Shown piece by piece: positions 49,338 through 57,690 of a stretch of 64,000 nucleotides of DNA. The position numbers and the translations under genes are program-made. The notes beneath the pieces are model-generated. The model searched no databases and was not told the DNA's origin. It saw only the letters and a list, made by a program, of their open reading frames with translations. Location of the stretch: positions 6,262,001-6,326,000 of the forward strand of contig NC_013729.1 of assembly GCF_000024345.1 (NCBI RefSeq). Reading direction: 5' to 3'. Position 1 is the stretch's first letter. Each line of letters begins with the position of its first letter. This DNA comes from Kribbella flavida DSM 17836 (lineage in GTDB: Bacteria > Actinomycetota > Actinomycetes > Propionibacteriales > Kribbellaceae).

Positions 49338-50386
49338 TCTGGTTGACCTGGCGGCAGGTCCGCCTGCAGGCGCTGATCGTCGTCGGCGCGGTCGCCGTGC
49401 TCGCCGTCGTCCTGCTGGTGACCGGCCCCGGGCTGGCCGACGACTACCAGCGCTACCCGACCGGCTTCCTGAAGCAGATCCAGTTCGACCGAATCAACCA
49501 GTACCTGTACATCGCCGGCCAAGCGCTCATGTACGCCGCTCCGCCGGTGATCGGCGCCTTCTGGGGAGCACCGCTGATCGCCCGGGAGCTGGAAGCGGGC
49601 ACCCACCGGCTGGTCTGGAACCAGAGCATCACCCGCACCCGCTGGCTGGTCACCAAACTGGCGGTCACCGGTCTCGGCGCGATCGCCGTCACCGGGTTGC
49701 TCAGTCTCGCCGTGAGCTGGTGGGCCGACCCCATCGACGACGCGGTCAACTCCGGCCAGGCGGCCGGGCCCTTCAACGTGCCCCGGCTGCTGCCGCCGGT
49801 GTTCGGCGCGCGAGGCGTCGTGCCGATCGGCTACGCGGCCTTCGCCTTCGCGCTCGGCGTCGCCGTCGGCCTGCTGGTCCGGCGCAGCGTGGTCGCGATC
49901 GCGCTCACCCTCGCCGGGGTGATCGCGCTCCAGATCCTGTCGCCGATCCTGATCCGCCCGCACCTGATGACGCCGGCCGAGACGACCGTGGTCGTCACCG
50001 CGGAGAACATGCGCGGGCTGCAACTGTCAGGCCCCGAGGACAACGCGACGGTGGTGCGGGTGGAGGCGAAGCTGCCAGGCGAAGGCAACTGGAAGCTGTC
50101 CGAGCAGACCGTCAACGCCGCCGGACAGGCCCAGAAGACCCTGCCGAGCTACGTCGCGGAGTGCGGTCCGCCCCCGCCGGACGCCACGCCGGAGCAGACC
50201 AGGACCAGGAAGCCGCTGAGCGAGTGCTTCCAGCGCCTCGCGGACGACGGCTACCGGCAGCAGATCAGCTACCACCCGGCCGACCGGTTCTGGGCTCTGC
50301 AGTGGCGGGAGGCCGGGCTCTTCCTGACGCTCGGCCTGCTGCTCACCGGCTTCTGCTTCTGGCGGATCCGCCGGGACCTGACCTGA
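49334..50386 (+). CDS. ABC transporter permease
   Basis: 350 residues with six membrane helices (ALIVVGAVAVLAVVLLVTG, MYAAPPVIGAFWGAPLIA, LAVTGLGAIAVTGLLSLAVSW, IGYAAFAFALGVAVGLLV, VVAIALTLAGVIALQILSPI, AGLFLTLGLLLTGFCFW). A large extracytoplasmic domain of about 120 residues lies between helices 5 and 6 and holds two Cys (VAECGPPPP, LSECFQRL) that may form a disulfide. This architecture is seen in ABC-2 exporters of unknown substrate in actinomycetes. Its stop lies inside the loop of a perfect terminator hairpin. Confidence 0.9.
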   Translation: MIWLTWRQVRLQALIVVGAVAVLAVVLLVTGPGLADDYQRYPTGFLKQIQFDRINQYLYIAGQALMYAAPPVIGAFWGAPLIARELEAGTHRLVWNQSITRTRWLVTKLAVTGLGAIAVTGLLSLAVSWWADPIDDAVNSGQAAGPFNVPRLLPPVFGARGVVPIGYAAFAFALGVAVGLLVRRSVVAIALTLAGVIALQILSPILIRPHLMTPAETTVVVTAENMRGLQLSGPEDNATVVRVEAKLPGEGNWKLSEQTVNAAGQAQKTLPSYVAECGPPPPDATPEQTRTRKPLSECFQRLADDGYRQQISYHPADRFWALQWREAGLFLTLGLLLTGFCFWRIRRDLT

Positions 50387-50402
50387 TCCCGGCGGATCCG
50401 CC
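50361..50402. terminator. Perfect bidirectional terminator spanning two gene ends
   Basis: GGCGGATCCGCCGGGA (50361-50376) pairs perfectly with 50387-50402 around a 10-nt loop that contains the permease stop codon. The right arm ends one base before the aldolase stop. The 5' part of each arm (GGCGGATCCGCC) is itself palindromic. Confidence 0.9.
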
Positions 50403-51239
50403 CTAGACGGCTTTCAGCACCGTCAGCAGGCGAGCTACCTCGGCCGCGACCGCAGTACGGGCGGGGCCGAGGTACTTGCGGGTGTCGACCAGTGCCGGCT
50501 GGTCGGCCAGCACCTCGCGGACGACGCCGGTGAAGACGTTGTTGAGGTGGGTCGCGATGTTCACCTTCGTCATGCCCGCCTCGACCGCGCGGGTGAGGTC
50601 GGCGTCGGCGACGCCGGACGAGCCGTGCAGAACCAGTGGCACCGGTACGGCGGCGCGCAGGTCGCCGATCAGCGCGAAGTCGAGCTCCGCGGTCCGCTCG
50701 GTCATCGCATGCGACGAGCCGACCGCCACCGCGAGCGCGTCCACTCCGGTCGCCTCGGCGAAGGCGAGCGCCTCGTCCGGCCGGGTCCGCGCGCCGGGCG
50801 CGTGCACGCCGTCCTTCCCGCCGACCTCACCGATCTCGGCCTCGACGAACACGCCGTGCTCGTGGCAGAACGCGGTCACCTCGCTGGTCGCCGCGACGTT
50901 GTCGGCGTAGTCCAGCTTCGACGCGTCGAACATCACCGAGGTGAAACCGAGCGACACCGCCTCGGTCACCAGGTCACGGTCCATCGCGTGGTCGAGGTGC
51001 ACCACGACCGGCACCGAGGAGGCGGCCGCGGCGGCCAGCGTCGCGACCCCGATCGGCTTCAGCGCGCCGTGGTACTTCACCGCGTTCTCACTGATCTGCA
51101 GGATCACCGGTGCGCCGACCTGCTCGGCACCGGCGATCAGCGCGGTCGCGTGCTCCAGCTGGATCACGTTGAACGCGCCGACCCCACGACCGGCCTGCGC
51201 GGCGGCGAGCACGACCTCGGCTCCGGACACCAACGGCAT
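50403..51239 (-). CDS. Class II aldolase (tagatose-/fructose-bisphosphate type)
   Basis: 278 residues, the length of KbaY/GatY-like class II aldolases. Zinc and catalytic motifs: VVVHLDHAMDRDLV (Asp and His), the YADNVAATSEVTAFCHEHGVFVEAEIGEVGG segment, LAVAVGSSHAM, and VLHGSSGVADADLTRAVEAGMTKVNIAT. Cleaves a ketose-1,6-bisphosphate into dihydroxyacetone phosphate and glyceraldehyde-3-phosphate. With the PfkB kinase and NagA upstream, tagatose-1,6-bisphosphate from N-acetylgalactosamine is the likelier substrate, though fructose-bisphosphate cannot be excluded. ATG 51239 has GGAG upstream. Confidence 0.9.
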   Translation of the reverse strand: MPLVSGAEVVLAAAQAGRGVGAFNVIQLEHATALIAGAEQVGAPVILQISENAVKYHGALKPIGVATLAAAAASSVPVVVHLDHAMDRDLVTEAVSLGFTSVMFDASKLDYADNVAATSEVTAFCHEHGVFVEAEIGEVGGKDGVHAPGARTRPDEALAFAEATGVDALAVAVGSSHAMTERTAELDFALIGDLRAAVPVPLVLHGSSGVADADLTRAVEAGMTKVNIATHLNNVFTGVVREVLADQPALVDTRKYLGPARTAVAAEVARLLTVLKAV

Positions 51240-51270
51240 GACGAACTCCTTCTCCCCGGATCGCCCGGAT

Positions 51271-52182
51271 CTACAGTTCCCGGACGGCGACCTGCGGCTG
51301 CCACCGCCGGTACGCCGCCAGGTCGAGGTCACCGGCGACCGGGGTCAGCACCGCCGCGGCGGACGCCGCCACCGCGCGGGCCAGGACCTCGGACCAGTCG
51401 GGCTCGGCCGACCGGGCGACCGCCGCGGCGACCACCGCCGTACAGGCGTCGCCGGCGCCGGTCGGATTGCCGGCGACCTGCTCGACCGGGTCCGCGCGCC
51501 AGACTCCCTTGTTGCTAGCAGCAACCATGCCGCGGGCGCCGTCGGTGATCACGGCCGCGGTGGCGCCGAGCCCGACCAGGTGCCGCGCGCCGTCCGGCAC
51601 GTCCACCTCGCCCAGCGCCTCGCGCAGCTCGGCGGCGTTGGCCCGCACGACCGCACCGGCTCGCGCGGCCGCCAGCAGGGCTTCTCCCCCGGCGTCGACC
51701 ACCGACAGCACGTCGTGGTGCCGGGCGCGGACCGCGATCTCGGCGTACGCGTCCGCGGGCAGGCCGGGCGGCAGGCTGCCCGAGCAGGCGAGCACCTCCA
51801 GCCGGCCCCAGGGCATCCGGTCGTGGAAGGCGCGCCACTCGTCGTCGGAGACCGTCGGGCCAGGCTCGTTGAAGATCGTCGCGTCCCCGTCGGAGCCGTT
51901 GACCACGGCAACAGTTCGCCGGGTCTCACCCGCGATCGGCGTGAGCAGGGCGGTCAGACCGGCGTCGAACAGCTCACCGGCGACCAGCTCGCCGGTCAGT
52001 CCACCGACGAAGCCCAGGGCGAGCACCGGATGGCCGAGGGTGGCGGCGACCCGGGCGACGTTCACGCCCTTGCCGCCGGCCCGCTGCCGGACCTCGGTGA
52101 CCCGGTGGCTGCCGCCGACCACCAGTTCGTCCACGGCGTAGGTGACGTCGAGGGCGAGGTTGAGCGTGACGGTACCGATCAT
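51271..52182 (-). CDS. PfkB-family sugar-phosphate kinase (LacC/1-phosphofructokinase type)
   Basis: 303 residues. N-terminal TVTLNLALDVTYAV and the sugar-binding VRQRAGGKGVNVARVAATLG, NEPGPTVS segment, and the C-terminal PfkB signature NPTGAGDACTAVVAAAV with catalytic Asp (about residue 246). Phosphorylates a ketohexose phosphate; the GGKGVNVA motif is that of the tagatose-6-phosphate kinase / 1-phosphofructokinase subgroup. In this operon it should convert tagatose-6-phosphate (or fructose-6-phosphate) to the bisphosphate cleaved by the aldolase. ATG 52182 overlaps the nagA stop. Confidence 0.9.
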   Translation of the reverse strand: MIGTVTLNLALDVTYAVDELVVGGSHRVTEVRQRAGGKGVNVARVAATLGHPVLALGFVGGLTGELVAGELFDAGLTALLTPIAGETRRTVAVVNGSDGDATIFNEPGPTVSDDEWRAFHDRMPWGRLEVLACSGSLPPGLPADAYAEIAVRARHHDVLSVVDAGGEALLAAARAGAVVRANAAELREALGEVDVPDGARHLVGLGATAAVITDGARGMVAASNKGVWRADPVEQVAGNPTGAGDACTAVVAAAVARSAEPDWSEVLARAVAASAAAVLTPVAGDLDLAAYRRWQPQVAVREL

Positions 52183-53360
52183 CGGCCGGCCGTCGAACCG
52201 CCGGCACCGTCGGCCTCGGAGTCCGTCGCGGTGTCGAGCCACGCCCCGGCCCGCATCACCTTCTGGACGACGCAGTCGTCGTCGAGCACCACCAGGTCGG
52301 CCCGCTTGCCGGTCTCGATGCCGCCGACGTGGTACCAGCCGAACGCCTCGGCCGGGGTGGTCGAGGCCATCCGGGACGCGTCCACCAGCGAGACGCCCGC
52401 GTTCACCGCGTTGCGGAAGGCAACATCCATCGTCAGCGTGCTGCCGGCGATCGAGCGCGACCCCTCGGCGAGCGTGGCCAGGCCGTCGGTGACGTCCACC
52501 TCGAGACCGCCGAGCAGGTACCGCCCGTTCGGCATGCCGGCGGCGACCATCGCGTCGGTGATCAGCGCGATCCGGGACACCCCGGCCGCGGCCAGCGCGA
52601 CCCGGACCACCTGCGGGTCCAGGTGCATGCCGTCGTTGATCACCTCGAGCAGCAGCCGCGGATCGTTCAGCGCGGCGCCGACCGGCCCAGGGTCGCGGTG
52701 GTGGAACGGCCGCATCCCGTTGAACAGGTGGGTCGCGACCGTCGCGCCCGCGTCCGCGCCGGCGATCATCTGCTCGTACGTCGCGTCGGTGTGCCCGAGC
52801 GCGGCCACCACCCCGGCGTCGACGACCTGGTGGATCGCGTCCAGCCCGTGCTCCAGCTCCGGGGCGATGGTGACCATCTTCACCGCGTCGCCGAGCACCT
52901 TGGCCACGTCGTCCGCGACCGGGTCCCGCAGCAGCGTCGGCTCGTGCGCACCGCAGCGCGCCGTCGACAGGAACGGCCCTTCCAGGTGCACGCCCGCGAT
53001 GACGCCGTCGGTGACCAGGTCGGCCAGGCACGCGGTCTGCGAGACGATCTCGTCGAGCGGCCCGGTGACCAGGCTGGCCATCGTCGTGGTGGTGCCGTGC
53101 CGGGCGTGGAAGGCGGCGACCTTGCGGGCCTCGTCCGGATCGGTGGTCGAGTACGTCGCGCCACCGCCGCCGTGGGTGTGGATGTCGACGAAGCCCGGTA
53201 CGACGGTCGCCTCGCCGAGGTCCTCCGGGCGCTTGCCGTCGGCGGGCATGCCCTCGGACCGGCGGCCGAAGGAGACGATGTCGCCGTCCTCGACCTGAAT
53301 CCAGGCACTCTCCAGCACGTCGTCCGGCGTGACCAGCCGGCCCACCCGATAGGTCGTCAT
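52179..53360 (-). CDS. nagA: N-acetylglucosamine/galactosamine-6-phosphate deacetylase
   Basis: 393 residues, amidohydrolase family. Metal and catalytic motifs in order: PGFVDIHTHGGGG, GVHLEGPFLSTARCGAHEP, ALGHTDATYEQM, ATHLFNGMRPFHHRDPG, NDGMHLDPQVV, and LITDAMVAAGMPNG (catalytic Asp). Removes the N-acetyl group from an amino-sugar 6-phosphate in the cytoplasm. Lies between the ROK kinase (upstream) and the PfkB kinase (downstream), each overlapping by ATGA. NagA and AgaA cannot be told apart by sequence reading alone. Confidence 0.94.
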   Translation of the reverse strand: MTTYRVGRLVTPDDVLESAWIQVEDGDIVSFGRRSEGMPADGKRPEDLGEATVVPGFVDIHTHGGGGATYSTTDPDEARKVAAFHARHGTTTTMASLVTGPLDEIVSQTACLADLVTDGVIAGVHLEGPFLSTARCGAHEPTLLRDPVADDVAKVLGDAVKMVTIAPELEHGLDAIHQVVDAGVVAALGHTDATYEQMIAGADAGATVATHLFNGMRPFHHRDPGPVGAALNDPRLLLEVINDGMHLDPQVVRVALAAAGVSRIALITDAMVAAGMPNGRYLLGGLEVDVTDGLATLAEGSRSIAGSTLTMDVAFRNAVNAGVSLVDASRMASTTPAEAFGWYHVGGIETGKRADLVVLDDDCVVQKVMRAGAWLDTATDSEADGAGGSTAGR

Positions 53361-54433
53361 ACCGCCTGCTCTCCGCTCTCTTCGACGCCCACCGCGGGGC
53401 TCGCATCAGGGTCTGCTTCGGGGCGCGCTTGCGTACTGGCTTCAGGGACCGCCGTGCGGCCCGGGGAGATCCGGGCCGGCGGGGCTGCTTCGAGGGCGAC
53501 CCGGTCCCAGGCCATCAGCGCGGCACCGAGGCAGCCCGCCTCCTCGCCGAGCACAGCGGCCACGATCTCGGGCTCGCGCTGGAACGTCAGCCGCTCGTGC
53601 AGCCCGGCCCGCAACGGCGCCAGCAACGTCTCGCCGGCGCCGACCAGGCCGCCACCGATCGCGATCCGGGTCGGCGCCACCAGCGTCGTGTAGAGCACGA
53701 GCGCGTCGATCAACGCCGACAGCGCCTCCTCCCACACAGCTGCAGCGTCCGGATCCCCTTCGCCCAGCAGCTCCAGCACCTCGCGCGCCCCGTCGACCAC
53801 CCGCCCGGTCCGTACGCCGTACCGGCGGGCGAGGGCGGCGGCGGACGCGACGGTCTCCAGGCAGCCGTACTGGCCGCAGGCGCACAGCTCGGCGGCCTCG
53901 CCGTGCACGAACCGGGTGTGGCCGAGCTCACCGGCGTACCCGTCGCCGCTGACCAGGGAGCCGTCGACCACCATCGCGGCGGCGATCCCGGTGCCGAGCG
54001 GGAGGAAGAGCGAGTTCGTCGTACCGGTGAGCGCGCCTTCGCGCAGTTCGGCGTAGCCGCCCGCCCGCACGTCGTGGGCCAGCGTCACCTGCCGGTCGGG
54101 CCCGACCGCGGCCTGCAGCTCGGCGAGCACCGGCGTACCGACCCAGGCCAGGTTCTCGGCGCTGACGGTGCCGTGCTGGGCGTTGATGATGCCCGGGACC
54201 ACGACGCCGACCGCGCGCACGGCATGCCCGTCGGCGGCCGCCTTCTGGCCCAGCTCGAGCACGGCTTCCAGCAGCGCGTCAAGCACAGCGCGGCCCCCGC
54301 CACCCGCGTCGGTCAGCGCCCGGGGCGTCGGCCTGGTCTCACGGTGCAGCACGGCACCGTCGGCGGCGACCAGGCCGCACTTCATCCGGGTTCCACCGAG
54401 ATCGACGGCGACCACGACTTCACAGGGCTCCAC
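53357..54433 (-). CDS. ROK-family sugar kinase
   Basis: 358 residues. ATP site VVAVDLGGTRMKCGLVAADG (residues about 7-26), GVVVPGIINAQHGTVS, and the zinc motif CACGQYGCLETVAS with the ROK GHTRF segment before it. No HTH is present, so it is a kinase rather than a NagC/XylR repressor. The C-terminus has a Pro/Ala/Glu-rich extension of about 45 residues beyond the usual fold. Probably phosphorylates GlcNAc or GalNAc, feeding NagA. GTG 54433 is nearly at the predicted transcription start, so the message may be leaderless. Confidence 0.9.
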   Translation of the reverse strand: MEPCEVVVAVDLGGTRMKCGLVAADGAVLHRETRPTPRALTDAGGGGRAVLDALLEAVLELGQKAAADGHAVRAVGVVVPGIINAQHGTVSAENLAWVGTPVLAELQAAVGPDRQVTLAHDVRAGGYAELREGALTGTTNSLFLPLGTGIAAAMVVDGSLVSGDGYAGELGHTRFVHGEAAELCACGQYGCLETVASAAALARRYGVRTGRVVDGAREVLELLGEGDPDAAAVWEEALSALIDALVLYTTLVAPTRIAIGGGLVGAGETLLAPLRAGLHERLTFQREPEIVAAVLGEEAGCLGAALMAWDRVALEAAPPARISPGRTAVPEASTQARPEADPDASPAVGVEESGEQAV

Positions 54434-54441
54434 GGAGCGCC

Positions 54442-54509
54442 ATTATGCAGCGTTACCCGGGGGTTCGAACATCCGTGAGCAACGGACGGACAGCTTCGAC
54501 CAGACCAGT
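54442..54509 (-). promoter_or_regulatory. Promoter of the amino-sugar operon with a DasR-like half-site
   Basis: CATAAT (minus strand, 54447-54442) is a strong -10, with TTCGAA 16 bp upstream as a weak -35; the start codon follows by 9 bp. Further upstream ACTGGTCT (54509-54502) equals one half of the DasR dre element, but the other half is poor (11 of 16 overall), so DasR control is only a suggestion. Confidence 0.4.
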
Positions 54510-54567
54510 GCCCCAGGTGGCCCGCCGCGGTCCGGTACGGCGACACGCCGTCGCTCGGCCGGCCCGG

Positions 54568-55197
54568 TCAGGACCGCAGACCCCGGTCGAACGCGGCCAC
54601 CAGGAAGGCGATCAGGTTCTCGGCCAGCTTGCTGGGGTCGTCGACGTCCTCGGTGCCCGGAGCCCGCGACAGCGCCTGAGACTGGTGCAGCGCGAGCAGA
54701 CCGAGCATGTTGACGTAGCCGAAAGCCACCGACTCCGGCGCCGCCCGCGGCAGCGCCGTCTGCAGCGCCGCGAGGTACCGGGCCTCGATCGGGTCCGCCT
54801 CGGCGGCGTACAGCTCGCGGATCCGCCGGCTCGGGTCGAACGCGACCCGGCCGATGAACCGGGCCACGATCGCGCCGCGCTCACCGCGCCGCAGTACCAG
54901 GTCCAGCCCGGGTTCGATGAACGCCCGGATCAGTTGCTCGGCGGTTGGCTGCCCGGTGGCCTCCATCTGGTCGAGCCGGCGCCGGCGCTCGGTGTTCACC
55001 GGCGCCATCGCGCGGGCGACCGCGGCCCGCAGCAGCGCTTCCTTGGAGCCGAAATGGTAGTTGACCGCCGCGATGTTGGCCGCCGCCGCGACCGTGATGG
55101 CGCGCAGCGACGTTCCCTCGTAGCCGCCCTCGCCGAACCGCTGCTCGGCGATGTTGAGCAACCGCTCCCGGGTCGATTCCACGGGTGGTGTTTCCAC
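54568..55197 (-). CDS. TetR/AcrR family regulator
   Basis: 209 residues. HTH RLLNIAEQRFGEGGYEGTSLRAITVAAAANIAAVNYHFGSKEALL (read in parts; recognition VNYHFGSKEAL) and a C-terminal TetR_C-like domain typical of the CerR/YbiH style group with a conserved VNYHFG segment. GTG 55197 has AAGGAG 6 nt upstream. The perfect dyad TTCAAACG-GA-CGTTTGAA 78 bp upstream is its likely operator. It is divergent from the hotdog-like gene and could control it. Confidence 0.92.
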   Translation of the reverse strand: METPPVESTRERLLNIAEQRFGEGGYEGTSLRAITVAAAANIAAVNYHFGSKEALLRAAVARAMAPVNTERRRRLDQMEATGQPTAEQLIRAFIEPGLDLVLRRGERGAIVARFIGRVAFDPSRRIRELYAAEADPIEARYLAALQTALPRAAPESVAFGYVNMLGLLALHQSQALSRAPGTEDVDDPSKLAENLIAFLVAAFDRGLRS

Positions 55198-55274
55198 AGA
55201 GTTCTCCTTCCCCCCGGCCACCGCTCGCACAGGCACCCCACCTGCTCACGCGCCGTAGCCTGCAGTCAGCATAG

Positions 55275-55292
55275 TTCAAACGGACGTTTGAA
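55275..55292. promoter_or_regulatory. Perfect 18-bp TetR operator candidate
   Basis: TTCAAACG-GA-CGTTTGAA, exact inverted arms, lies 78 bp upstream of the TetR start and 109 bp upstream of the divergent hotdog-like gene. Its AT-rich arms stand out against the local sequence. Confidence 0.7.
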
Positions 55293-55400
55293 TGAGAGTG
55301 GTCAGGGCAGTAAATCTCCGGACACGCGGGAAAACCCTGCACGCCGCAGGATTTCGGGCCTCACCAGGCCGCAACGCGGGGGACGTTAGGGTCGGACAGC

Positions 55401-56180
55401 ATGACGACGCGCGACGTGCGGATCGACCGGCGGTACCGGGGTCCGGAGCGGTCCGGCAACGGCGGATACACGGCCGGACTCGTCGGGACGGCTCTCGCGA
55501 CGGCCGCTCGGGCCGCGGCCGACGCCGGCAGCGGAAGTGCGGAGGCCACCGACTCGGCGCCGGGAGTGCCGCAAGTGACGTTGCGGCTGCCTCCGCCGCT
55601 GGACACCGACCTGGCACTCACCGCGTCCGCCGATCGCGCCCGGTTGCTGACCGCCGACGAGACCGTGGTCGCCGAGGCCGTGGCGGTCGACGCGGACATC
55701 CTCGCCAACGCCGCGATCGACCCGCTGCCGTACGACGAGGCCCGCGCCGCCGAAGCGCGGTACCGAGGGATGCGGGACCATCCCTTTCCCGGCTGCTACG
55801 CCTGCGGCCCCGACAACCCGGCCGGTCTGCGGCTTCGCCCAGGCTTTGTCGGTGACGGGCGCACCGCCTGCACCTGGACGCCGGGCGCCGGGCTCGCCGA
55901 GGCCGACGAGCTGGTCGGCGCCGTCCACCTCTGGGCCGCGCTCGACTGCCCCGGCGGCTGGAGCATCGATCTCGAGGGCCGTCCGTCGGTGCTCGGCCAG
56001 ATGACCGCCTGCGTCGACGCCCGCCCGCACCCCGGCGAACCCTGCGTGATCATGGGCCGCCACCTCGGCGAGTCCGGCCGCAAGACCTTCACCGCCAGCA
56101 CCCTGTACGACGCGGACGGCCGGATCCTGGCGCGCGCCCGGCACACCTGGATCACGGTCGACCCGTCGTTGTTCAACTGA
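55401..56180 (+). CDS. Hotdog-fold thioesterase-like protein
   Basis: 259 residues. The C-terminal half (about 125-255) resembles a single hotdog domain: PFPGCYACGPDNPAGLRL, VHLWAALDCPGGWSI, GRHLGESGRKTFTASTLYDADGRILARARHTWI. The N-terminal half (YTAGLVGTALATAARAAADAG, VTLRLPPPLDTDLALTASADRARLL) is a second, weaker domain, perhaps a degenerate hotdog repeat. Acyl-CoA hydrolysis or binding is possible, but no catalytic residue can be assigned. ATG 55401 lacks a strong ribosome-binding site. Confidence 0.7.
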   Translation: MTTRDVRIDRRYRGPERSGNGGYTAGLVGTALATAARAAADAGSGSAEATDSAPGVPQVTLRLPPPLDTDLALTASADRARLLTADETVVAEAVAVDADILANAAIDPLPYDEARAAEARYRGMRDHPFPGCYACGPDNPAGLRLRPGFVGDGRTACTWTPGAGLAEADELVGAVHLWAALDCPGGWSIDLEGRPSVLGQMTACVDARPHPGEPCVIMGRHLGESGRKTFTASTLYDADGRILARARHTWITVDPSLFN

Positions 56181-57473
56181 TCAGCTGGTGGTCAGCACGA
56201 AGTTCGCGGACACCTGCCAGCTGAGCGGGCGGCCGCCGTACGTGAAGGCGGGCACCAAGTAGCGGTAGGCGAACCTGCCGCGCTGCGTCGCGGTGAAGCT
56301 GTACGTGCCGGCGCCGTTGCTGGTGGTGACCCATTTCAGGTCACGCCAGGCCTGGCCGTCCCAGCGTTGCAGCGTGGTCCGGACGTTCGCGGGCGGCGCG
56401 ATCGTCACCCGGGTCGTGACGCGTTGCCCGTACGTCGCCGTGGAGTCGGTGAAGCCGCCGCTCACGCCCGGCCGGGTCACCGTGGTCGAGGCGCCGCTGA
56501 TCACCCCGAGCCCCAGACTCTCCTTGGCGAGGTGGTCCGGCACGGCGACCCGGTACTGCCGCGTCCCGCGCGCGACCGGCGCCAACCGGAAGGTCCCGGC
56601 GGCCGTGCTCCGGACGACGCCCACGACGTACCAGGGCGACGCCGCGTCGGCCCGCGCGTGCAGCACGACCGGCCGAGGCGTGTCGGCGGTGCTCTCCGCC
56701 CAGCACGGCCCGGGATCGCACCGGCGGGTGAACCGCTGGAGCTGCCCGGTGATCACCGTCGACTGCCCGTACGTCGTGGCGGCCGGGACTGCGAGACTCC
56801 GGAAGCGTTCGGTGTCGACGGAGATCGAGGACCAGGCGGCCGTGCTCGGCCACTCGTTGCGGTCCTTGATGCCCACCTGGACCGGCGGCTCGTCGACCGT
56901 CGCGAAGGTGGCGGTGGTCGCCGGACCCACGTCGGCCACCAGGTCCCAGATCGTCACCCTGGCGAGGCTCGCGTGCACCTCGAACCGGTGCGGACCGGCC
57001 GCGAGGTCGAGCGGGTCACCGGGATTGGGATCCGGCCGGCCTGCTCCCGGGCGCCAACTCAGGGTGTAGCGGCCGTCCGCCGCGCGGGTGCCCGCGGTGA
57101 TCGCCGGCGGCTCCGGGTTCAGCGTGTCGAAGGCCACGGACAACCCGGCCGGGCCGGTCGCGCCGGCGGCGGTCCCGGCGGACACGGCGATGCGGACCGA
57201 GGACGCGGTCCGGAAAGGCCCGGCCGGCAGGTCCACCTGGTTCGGCGCATCCGCTGCGGTCAGGCTCACCGGGCCCGATCCGTCGGCGTACTGGGCGAGC
57301 ACGCGGTTCGGTACCGCGCCGGTTTCGGTCCAGGTCACGCGGACCTGGGTGTGCGCGGGGCTCGCCCACGCCACCTTCACGTTCGCCGGCGCCGGGTCGG
57401 CCGCCTGGGCCGGACTCACCAGCCCGACCGTCATCAACAGCCCCGAGGCCGCCGTCACCACACCTGTTCGCAC
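56181..57473 (-). CDS. Secreted multidomain beta-sandwich protein
   Basis: 430 residues. A short signal peptide (VRTGVVTAASGLLMTVGLVSPAQAA, read in parts) ends in AQA. A fibronectin-III/Ig-like domain (VKVAWASPAHTQVRVTWTETGAVPNRV), a middle domain and C-terminal Ig-like/bacterial repeat modules follow (YGQSTVITGQLQRF, YGQRVTTRVTIAPPANVRTTLQRW, GTYSFTATQRGRFAYRYLVPA). Two Cys (RRCDPGPCWAE) probably pair. No catalytic motif; likely cell-surface or extracellular binding protein. GTG 57473 is chosen because it gives a clean signal peptide. Downstream of the converging hotdog gene by zero bases. Confidence 0.8.
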   Translation of the reverse strand: MRTGVVTAASGLLMTVGLVSPAQAADPAPANVKVAWASPAHTQVRVTWTETGAVPNRVLAQYADGSGPVSLTAADAPNQVDLPAGPFRTASSVRIAVSAGTAAGATGPAGLSVAFDTLNPEPPAITAGTRAADGRYTLSWRPGAGRPDPNPGDPLDLAAGPHRFEVHASLARVTIWDLVADVGPATTATFATVDEPPVQVGIKDRNEWPSTAAWSSISVDTERFRSLAVPAATTYGQSTVITGQLQRFTRRCDPGPCWAESTADTPRPVVLHARADAASPWYVVGVVRSTAAGTFRLAPVARGTRQYRVAVPDHLAKESLGLGVISGASTTVTRPGVSGGFTDSTATYGQRVTTRVTIAPPANVRTTLQRWDGQAWRDLKWVTTSNGAGTYSFTATQRGRFAYRYLVPAFTYGGRPLSWQVSANFVLTTS

Positions 57474-57505
57474 AGGACCACCCCCACTCTCACTCACCAA
57501 TCCGG

Positions 57506-57569
57506 GGGAGAACCCGCCAAATTGTGGGTCCACCCCCTGGTATACCGAGGGAGAACCCACAACTTGGCG
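57506..57569. repeat. Compound dyad and direct repeat in a divergent promoter region
   Basis: CGCCAAATTGTGGGT (57515-57529) and ACCCACAACTTGGCG (57555-57569) form 15-bp inverted arms with one mismatch; between them lies the small dyad GGTATACC. The 10-bp unit GGGAGAACCC occurs twice as a direct repeat (57506-57515 and 57549-57558), overlapping the dyad. The block lies in the 217-bp gap between the secreted-protein gene and the divergent flavoprotein. Confidence 0.65.
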
Positions 57570-57690
57570 AGTCATCCGTTCTGCTTGATGCTCGCGGGAG
57601 GCGGGAAGTTACCCGGCGGATCTGGGGGCGGGTGATATGCAGGTCTGGGCGACCGGCGAACGGCCGGTGGGACGAGGGAGACACGCTGCG

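Noticed and set aside
54494..54509. Full DasR (dre) operator upstream of the amino-sugar operon
   Set aside because: One half-site is perfect but the total is 11 of 16; not enough for a confident operator.
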